Shown in pieces: positions 57,303-64,000 of a stretch of 64,000 nt of DNA (the stretch's first letter is position 1; each line of letters starts with the position of its first letter). Both the position numbers and the translations under genes were made by a program. The notes beneath the pieces are model-generated. The model worked only from the letters and a program-made list of their open reading frames with translations, was not told the origin of the DNA and did not search any database. Source of the DNA: Mactra quadrangularis (taxonomy: Eukaryota > Mollusca > Bivalvia > Venerida > Mactridae); NCBI GenBank assembly GCA_025267735.1, contig CM046308.1, positions 37,127,267 through 37,191,266 on the forward strand. Reading direction: 5' to 3'.

Positions 57303-57718
57303 ATTGGGCGTGCTCGATTTGAAATTCCGACTGTTAGAACTGGGAGAACTACAATCAAGTGCGTCGAAACTGTGTTCAGGCAGCGTTCTACCCATTCCAT
57401 CAAAATAGGTGGACGTGAAAGGAATCGGCCGCGGTTCATTCATACCTAAGATGAGATGGCGGCGGCATCACTGCAAACATATGAGTTTGATGTTTTGAAA
57501 GCGAAATTCAATGTTGTTGAAATTATTATTTTTGACTGATTGTTTACGATAACAATTTACTTATTTGCAATAAATAAAGTAATAAGCGAATATATTTGCT
57601 AGGGATATTGCCTTTTGATTCAGTTCCGACATCCAATTTCACTCGTTTGGCAGATTCTGTGAAAGAGTCGGAATTTGATTCTGGCACTGTTCCGACAGCC
57701 CAATAGAGCACGCCCAAT
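57303..57718. mobile_element. TIR element of 416 bp, less AT-rich core
   Basis: ATTGGGCGTGCTC at 57303-57315 and its exact inverse at 57706-57718. AAATTCCGACT recurs inverted further in. The core has CGGCCGCGG and GATGGCGGCGGC, unlike the AT-rich surroundings. No clear target duplication. Confidence 0.65.
57456..57539 (+). other. Small ORF (27 codons) inside the TIR element
   Basis: ATGGCGGCGGCATCACTGCA opens a frame reading MAAASLQTYEFDVLKAKFN and on to TGA at 57537. The AAGATGAGATGGCGGC context resembles a YY1-type start region and AATGTTG offers a possible GT donor. It could be a captured first exon or chance. Confidence 0.2.
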
Positions 57719-57803
57719 TAGTTTAATGATTGGCGCTCTACTCCGTATATCACCAATTTTCAACAATGTCATATTGCAGCGGTCTTTCATCCTACCCCAG
57801 TCC

Positions 57804-58201
57804 CAATCTAATTAAAACCCGATCTAACATTTCCCGCTCGCCTACTCACTAATTTAGATCTGGCCTTTTTCAAACGGGGGTCACGTTCAAGTGACCTTTC
57901 CTCATCATAATATTCATGACGAAATTGTTATGATACGTAACTTGTTTACATCGTCTACGTCACGCAATTTGAAATGAGCAGTCCAATCGCAGACTGTGAA
58001 CAATACCGCTGTTAAACTAACTTGCAAACCTTGGTCTAAAAATAGAAATTACAAAATCAAAATGTGATTAATAGTGTTTTCGTCTAGATGAAAGTTACGC
58101 ATCGATTGGTCGACACAAAGTTCATCTCGACGTGACCTTCCACGGAGAAAGTAGAGATTCTGTACGACAACGGTCTACAGGATATATGTTTACGGAGATT
58201 G
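57804..58201. mobile_element. 397-bp-family element, copy 3 (inverted, exact 9-bp duplication)
   Basis: CCCCAGTCC at 57795-57803 and 58202-58210 flanks 398 bases that are the reverse complement of 13533-13929. Ends CAATCTAATTAAAACCC and, reversed, CAATCTCCGTAAAC. Confidence 0.88.
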
Positions 58202-58210
58202 CCCCAGTCC

Positions 58211-58669
58211 CTGAAGAGCACTAGAAACTAAGTAAAACCGTGTAACAAGTACATAACCCCTGTCAGTAGCTGACACTGCCCAATTCGATAAAGAAGTATA
58301 CGAAAGTAAAGTCATAGAAAATAGTTCATGATTTGCAAAATGGCTGCAACAAATGCACAGTCTCGTTTATGACAGCTAATGGAAATGTCCAAGGTAGTTC
58401 TACAACATCAATGTGTTTAACAGTCTCCAAATTACACCATTGTGAGAGTTGATTGGCATTTTGATGATGTAGAATATTTTATTATATTTATATCTTGTCT
58501 ACATAACCTTGGATAAATGTTTTGTTCCATGTTCATGTCTCTATTCGATGCTTTTTATGATTGGATGCACAATGCAAAGAATAATAAAAGTATAACCATT
58601 AGCATATGCATTTTCTTTAGCAAGAATTTTACTTGCGATTGCTTTACTCCAAAGATCATGGAAAGTTAG
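58211..58669. other. Intergenic, nothing recognised
   Basis: No gene, RNA or clear repeat seen. Confidence 0.4.
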
Positions 58670-58740
58670 GCCAAGTGAAGGAGTTGGCCTCCGTAAAATG
58701 ATCTCACTTTGTGTTGAGACGGCGTTAAACTAAAAAAAAA
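58670..58740 (+). mobile_element. SINE tail (second family)
   Basis: GCCTCCGTAAAATGATCTCA, GTGTTGAGACGGCGTTAAAC and an A run; 3' end only. Confidence 0.55.
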
Positions 58741-59084
58741 TGTCTTTTTATGCTTCCTGACAGACAAAAATAAAGTGTTTAACATGGACTTATTCATCCT
58801 AAGGCAAAATTCAGAATTCAGAACGTCGAATGTTATTTAGTTATTTTTGTTCTAGTAACCTAACCCATTGCCATTTGTATAGCGTTCTCTGAAGATTTGT
58901 AAATGTAGGAGTTATAATCAAATAGAAATTTGTCTCTGCGTGTCACGTGATCAGCTAATCTTACAAAAGTATGCGTCCACAGTAATTGATTTACGTGTAT
59001 CAATGCATTTCCTATACAATACGAATAAAAAAAATGAAAGCAGAGGCTCTTGGTTTGACCGTTGCTCTTTCTTTTTTATTGGTT
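58741..59084. other. Intergenic, nothing recognised
   Basis: No features seen. Confidence 0.4.
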
Positions 59085-59365
59085 GGTTTTAACGCCGTAG
59101 CAACATATATTACAACGTCAGTCTACCTACTCAAACTCTAATCTCTGGATTTAGCTGTTAACTAGTTACTAGGTGCATACTTTTCGTCAGTAACTGACAA
59201 TTGTCCAACATGATTCAGAATCAGAAGTAGGAGGAGGGAGATTGGCTGTAGAAAATATGTCATGACCAAACTCTCTGAAAATATGTCCCGTCCGGAAATC
59301 GTACCCGATTACCACTCGATCAGTAGACTTTTGGGATACCAACTGATCGAGCCAGGTGACTGCAT
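59085..59365 (-). mobile_element. Family 1 SINE, near full length, reverse
   Basis: Reverse complement begins CACCTGGCTCGATCAGTTGG (A-box region), has GGGTACGATTTCC in the B-box place, then the body and a GGCGTTAAAACC tail. Its head faces the next SINE. Confidence 0.8.
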
Positions 59366-59504
59366 GGGGTTGTAGATATGGAGAACTTACAAGATGTGTT
59401 GCATTTTGACACTCATTATTATCTAACAGTAATTAAAAACTAATTCTATCATCAAGTATACCATTTTCATTTTTGCAAATTATTTTAACATACCAGAGAA
59501 GCTG

Positions 59505-59740
59505 CCTAGCTAGCTCAGTTGTTAGTGGACATGTCTCTGGTAGATGGGTTATAGGTTCCATTCCCGGGTGAGGCATACTTTTACGGAGCTTGGCCATGAA
59601 ATAATTTCTACTGTCATTTTCCCTACTAACACTGGTTTCTGAATCATGTAAGGCAGTTGGCAGTCACCAGCGGAAGTATTCACTTAATTCAGGTTTACAG
59701 TTAAATACACAGATTTAGCCTCCCCTTTCCCCAAAAAAAT
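59505..59740 (+). mobile_element. Family 1 SINE, forward
   Basis: CTGCCTAGCTAGCTCAGTTG head, GGTTCCATTCCCGGGTGAGG (B box), then GGAGCTTGGCCATG body and GATTTAGCCTCCCC. The 3' tail is cut. Confidence 0.8.
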
Positions 59741-60022
59741 ATACCAAAGATCCGGACCAAATTATTCAACAAGAATCATATCTGTGTTACAAGGCACATC
59801 AAGTATTGATGCTATTTTCACAGTTGACTCTACATATCTGAAGTATTTTGGTATCATCTATATTTCACTCAAACATTTAAGACTTCCGACTTTCTCTATG
59901 AATATTGATCCATATATTTATTCAACTTGAAAAGATAACTGGTTTCTGTAATATATCATGTTGAAATCTCTTAGGATTGAATACAGTAAAGTTTCGCAAG
60001 AAGAAAATTGTAACTTAACAGT

Positions 60023-60461
60023 TAGTGCCGTCACGATACGCCAGGAGCGTATCGCGGAATATTGCGATGCGCTTGAAACCGTACCCCGATACGTACCACG
60101 ATATATTGCTCCGCAAACAAAAGACACGGCTGCATAATACTTCGGTTTTAAAGAACTTTTCAACTGTTCAGTATTAAAGTATGTTATTGTATTTTGAAGG
60201 GAAAGTGCCTGTAGCAGACTGGACTGAAAAAAATGGGCTTTTTAGTGTAATGTGAACATTCCGAACGCGCCCAAAATCTTTGAACTTAAAATTAATCGAT
60301 TAACTATGGAAAACTGACGTTTCTTTATTTTCATTTGGCGAAGGAAAGGATTTTTCAATGAAAATAAAAATGCGGCTATATACCGGTACATTAAATTCGT
60401 ACCTCGGGACGTATTGCCGCAGCTGCATATTGCAATATACCGGTATATCGTGACAGCCCTA
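60023..60461. mobile_element. hAT-type MITE, 439 bp, 8-bp target duplication
   Basis: TTAACAGT (60015-60022) and ATAACAGT (60462-60469) flank TIRs TAGTGCCGTCACGATAC and, reversed, TAGGGCTGTCACGATAT. Several CGATAYR and ATACCGGTA palindromes are subterminal. No transposase frame. Confidence 0.85.
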
Positions 60462-60499
60462 ATAACAGTCCTTGTTAAGATATTTTGACCTATTCTGAT

Positions 60500-60650
60500 T
60501 ATGTGGTTAAAGGTCACATATTTGGTTATTATGTTTCAAAATACTATTCGGTGTCTGTAATTGTGTCAAAAATTTAATTCTTAATATTTTAAGATAAACT
60601 GACCTAAAGGTTGCAAGAAATATACATTAAAAGTCACAAAAATACATAGT
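60500..60650. mobile_element. Fragment of the TTAAAGGTAxTC MITE
   Basis: GGTTAAAGGTCACATATTTG, then GTGTCTGTAATTGTGTCAAA and AAAGTCACAAAAATACA match 3134-3290. Confidence 0.5.
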
Positions 60651-60788
60651 ACGGGGGCCAGAGGGGTCCACCATGCACCCCCCTCTAGACTTTTTGCCAC
60701 CTATGCTAAATTGTTCCGTAGGGTCCACTGAATCAGAATCCGCGTTGTTCTCAAAAATAAACTCTTGCGCACTACCTGAAATGTCACA

Positions 60789-60802
60789 GTTTCCATGGCA
60801 AC
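60789..60802. promoter_or_regulatory. RFX X-box palindrome
   Basis: GTTTCCATGGCAAC, full X-box match. Confidence 0.4.
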
Positions 60803-61152
60803 CCCTTGTTTTTTGTCGAAATTGTCGATGTTTGTAAAATCATTAATAACTTACACAAGCATTAGGCTAGAATAATATAATTAGTGTCATATCAAAGCTG
60901 AGGCACTGACCTTTACAAATATATGTAACACTATCCGCTAAAATACAATTTAATTCATGAAATTAACCGGAAAACATGAATAAATGCTGAAAAATATCGA
61001 TTTTTTTTAATTTTATGCGTGTCTTTTAATTTTCAAACCCTATGTTTGAGAAATAATACATTTATTTTGTTACAAAATATTTTAGAAAGGTCTTCTCATT
61101 CATATTCAAAATTATTTTTATGACAGAAGTACTATTTTTGTATGTAAAAACC

Positions 61153-61166
61153 GTTGCCATAGCAAC
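61153..61166. promoter_or_regulatory. RFX X-box palindrome
   Basis: GTTGCCATAGCAAC, full X-box match, flanked by CCs on the left and CG on the right. Confidence 0.45.
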
Positions 61167-62038
61167 CGCTATTTTCAAGTAATAACTTCTATAAACTTGA
61201 TTTTTTTGCTCAAATCTAACGATAGGATTGCAATAGTGATATCAAATGATACCCGAGACTCATGTCTTTAGTATTATTGCTGTTATCAATAAATGCAGTA
61301 TCGATACCTTCATAGATATTGTTAAGAAATGTTAATCAAAGTGCTGAAAGCACCGATTTTGTTTTCGGTTTGACAGTATTATGTCATAACGTTTGAAGAC
61401 CTTGGTTATTGTGCAGTGGTGGTCTACTGAATGAAGAAATAATATAATAAGACTAAAGAGACTCTTGTTGTTTTGTTTTTGCTTTTACTGAAATAAAATT
61501 ATGTTGGAATATGCTTTTGTAATTTAGATTTTACGCTGTATATCATTACTTTTTAAAAGGTTATGTGCGGCGGCAGACTTTTTTAACCAACTTTCCCGGA
61601 CTTGTTTCTTTAACATTAATCGGTTTAGCATCTTATCCTTACGTGTCAAATGCCTAGCACTGTCAAAACCTGATACTTTTATTTACTCAGTGACTGTTAA
61701 AGTAAAATATTTGTATTAATAAAAGAGTAACCAAATTATATAACAATGAGTCGTAAAACCAAAATCAACATATGCGTAATATTTGTTCATTAGTTTACAT
61801 CAACAAACTCGTTTATAAAGTTTCCTGGACCATATTCTAACAAGTGTCTACCTTCCCTACCTAAGGAGCTGGTAACTTCGCTACATATTGCGGATTAAAG
61901 GCCATGAGGCATTTTTTCAAGGACCATGACCAGCCAAAACCGGGGCTGAACCTTGAACCGCATGATTTGACAAACGCCAAACGAATAGAAAATACACAAC
62001 CTATTATTTTATATACGTATTTATACATGTCCAATATC

Positions 62039-62465
62039 TTAACAGTAGTTTAATACATCTATCCACTCCATGAGTTTATCTAATTCAACATCTGTAGATA
62101 TATCTTTATCTTGTTCTTCGTCAGCATAAGCGTTATCTAGGGTATCGCCCAGCTGAGATTGAAGAACGTTACCTTTAAACATGAAAGTTCAAGATACCCA
62201 TCATTATTCGTCTGACCCAATTATTCTGAAACGGGAGGTATGTAAGGATTAGTATTGTGGACATTTTTCTGAATAGCTACCAGGTTATCAAATTTCTTGA
62301 TTTGCTGTACTAAACACTTGTTACAAGGTGGTAATGCTCCCATATCAACATTGCGAAACGCATCAGCTGGTTTGTCTTAAACTTAGCTATAATACAATTG
62401 TATAGTAATAACTCAGCTGCCCTGACATGTGCTGTTTGCATGGAAGGCATTCTTTGTATCTATAC
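62039..62465 (-). pseudogene. Unrecognised broken coding region
   Basis: Reverse strand, read in order: QRMPSMQTAHVRAAELLLYN and CIIAKFKTNQ (about 62465-62370); a frameshift to ADAFRNVDMGALPPCNKC and LVQQIKKFDNLVAIQKN up to a stop at 62221-62223; then, in another frame, LQSQLGDTLDNAYADEEQDK and VELDKLMEWIDVLNYC to the stop at 62039-62041. Composition is protein-like and differs from its surroundings. I do not recognise the family; a transposon ORF is most likely given the frameshifts and context. Confidence 0.45.
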
Positions 62466-62740
62466 ATATTATCTCTTTTTGATAAAAATTTTTAAAGATG
62501 GATATTTTTTCAAGAAGTTAGTCTGAGGGTTTTGCTGTACTTCTACACAAACATGGTAGTATAAATGAAGTAAACATTTTCAGGGTCGAAACTTCATTGA
62601 GTTTGTTAAGAAAACTTTTTACAAGAATTCTTAATAACCGTTCGACTGGCTGGACAGTAATAAGAAACATTTGATAATATCTTTGTTTAACATTGTATAA
62701 TAAATCACATACATTTGTACTTAATACTGTATTACGCCTA

Positions 62741-63890
62741 TCTTATTTGCACTTTTTTTAATGAAATCGAGGATATGCTTATTAGTAATGGTCTTGCTGG
62801 TATAAAAGTTGATATGTTTAACATATTTTCATTTTATATGCTGACGACATAGTTATTTTCGCTAATTGTAGAGAGGAGTTACAACTAAGTATACACATTT
62901 TTGAAGATTATTGTAAGTTATGGAAATCAGTGGTACACACTAGTAAAACTAAGGTTATGATTTTCAAAAAAAAGAGGCAGGATTTTAGAGAATACTAAAT
63001 TCTATTAAAATGATATGAACTGGATATTGTTGAACAATTATTTACATACATTGGTGTAGTTTTCTCATCAAGGGGGTCATTCTCTAATACTAAAATTGTT
63101 TTGTTGGCCAAACTTAGGTATTTTAAAGTTAAACTTTAAAGTTGGTGATTCGTCCAAGGAAACTCTATTGAACGAGTTCATTTACATTTCTGTGAAAGGT
63201 TACTCGGGATAAAACAATAATACTCAAAATGATTTTAATCACAGTGAGTTTTGGGGGTTGAATTTTCCAACAATTCGCTATTTTAACATTATAGTAAACT
63301 ATTGGGTAAAATTATTGGACACTGATATAAATTAAAACAACAGAGATTTGTACCCTAATAAACCCAACTTGTGTTCTTTGTTGAATTCATTTTTGTCCTA
63401 TCCTTGGTTTTTATGATGCATGTACTTTTCAAGATATTGGTAATGTTCATATATATTAAGCAATGTTAAACACATACTATATGATAATTAAATGCAAAGT
63501 TTGAACATAGGTTAGCTAATTCAAGTAGAGCATTATTTTACAAGAGTATATAAAATTTTAGTTTTAGTCATATTCAAAAACATTTCAACATTTAAGATTT
63601 AGATATTTTGTGGCTATAGACTTAAACTGAGTTCTCATCGACTACATTTTGAAAACGTTAGATGGAACAAACAAAGATCCACACCTACATGTCTGTATAA
63701 ATTGTCATATATTAGGAGACGAGTTTCATGTCATTACAGAAAGAAAATTATATTAAAATCATATATTAAAATTCAGAATGAAGAAATATTAAAATCCCTA
63801 CATAGTTTCCTTATTGATCCTAGCATGTTTAAATTAATTGAACTTATTCTTACTGAAATTAAAGCTTTAACAATTCAGCTTGGTACTTAA
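62741..63890 (+). pseudogene. Degraded non-LTR retrotransposon reverse transcriptase
   Basis: Successive frames read FFNEIEDMLISNGLAGIKVD, then LYADDIVIFANCREELQLSI (catalytic YADD at 62837-62848), CKLWKSVVHTSKTKVMIFKK, EQLFTYIGVVFSSRGSFSNT-like sequence, ERVHLHFCERLLGIK, FPTIRYFNIIVNYWVKLL, and near the end LSSHRLHFENVRWNKQ and a CxxC...H-type segment, closing with PSMFKLIELI. Many frameshifts and stops. The order matches the RT-thumb-C-terminal layout of LINEs often annotated as jockey-like in bivalves; clade not certain. Confidence 0.8.
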
Positions 63891-64000
63891 TGTTACCAAT
63901 TTTCCCTAATCATGGCGAAATTATTTAGAAATCCCACCACTGTGTTACCAATTTTCTACTATCATACTGGAGGTTTTGATTTGTCCCATGCCACCATTCA

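Larger units (their letters stand above)
60651..62038. other. Intergenic with two X-box palindromes
   Basis: No gene seen. GTTTCCATGGCAAC and GTTGCCATAGCAAC lie 364 bases apart. A short GGGTCCACCATGCACCC / GTGCAGTGGTGGTCTACTG weak inverted pair brackets 60675-61430. Confidence 0.4.

Overview
The window is eukaryotic, AT-rich and repeat-dense, and most likely comes from a mollusc, probably a bivalve. Three things point there. The one host gene has metazoan introns. Three mobile elements have the layout of bivalve Pearl / Helentron-associated elements: a terminal palindrome, a CCGT-type or GGTT microsatellite, tandem core repeats and a 3' hairpin. Several tRNA-derived SINE families are present. 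The species cannot be fixed by eye.

Region 1 (1-14.9 kb) is the 3' end of HERC2, the giant RCC1/HECT E3 ubiquitin ligase, on the + strand. Nine exons can be placed to the base with GT/AG junctions and matching phases. They encode the last 612 residues: part of the third RCC1-like domain, the linker and the complete HECT domain with its catalytic Cys. The introns hold a PIF/Harbinger-like element with a broken MADF domain, a pogo-like element with TA duplication, tRNA SINEs, two Helentron-type elements with a LINE 3' end nested in one, and a 397-bp element with an exact 9-bp target duplication. Two oddities touch the gene itself. The end of one HECT exon, including its 5' splice site, has become a 51-bp (17-codon) tandem repeat with about 16 donor sites. 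The following exon is preceded by a partial duplicate with its own splice acceptor.

Region 2 (15-25 kb) has no recognisable host gene. It holds long hairpins, a 3.4-kb Pearl/Helentron-type element with a higher-order repeat, a Tc1/mariner-type MITE, a 37-bp hairpin array and a SINE with a tRNA-Arg-like head.

Region 3 (24.8-28.9 kb) is a GC- and CpG-rich array of nine 330-bp units. It lies between two related flanks that carry fragments of an unnamed transposon-type protein.

Region 4 (29-53 kb) is gene-poor. It contains degenerate minisatellites, a tandem duplication that provides an empty site for a second 9-bp-duplication element, a foldback element, a 22-bp minisatellite, RFX-type X-box palindromes and shuffled inverted duplications at 45-51 kb.

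Region 5 (53-64 kb) holds five copies of a 0.65-0.77-kb tandem unit, each with a TCF/LEF-like palindrome or a variant of it. It also has a TIR element with a small internal ORF, a head-to-head SINE pair, a hAT MITE with 8-bp duplication, an unrecognised broken coding region and a degraded non-LTR reverse transcriptase. Everything outside HERC2 looks like mobile or repeated DNA or featureless intergenic sequence.
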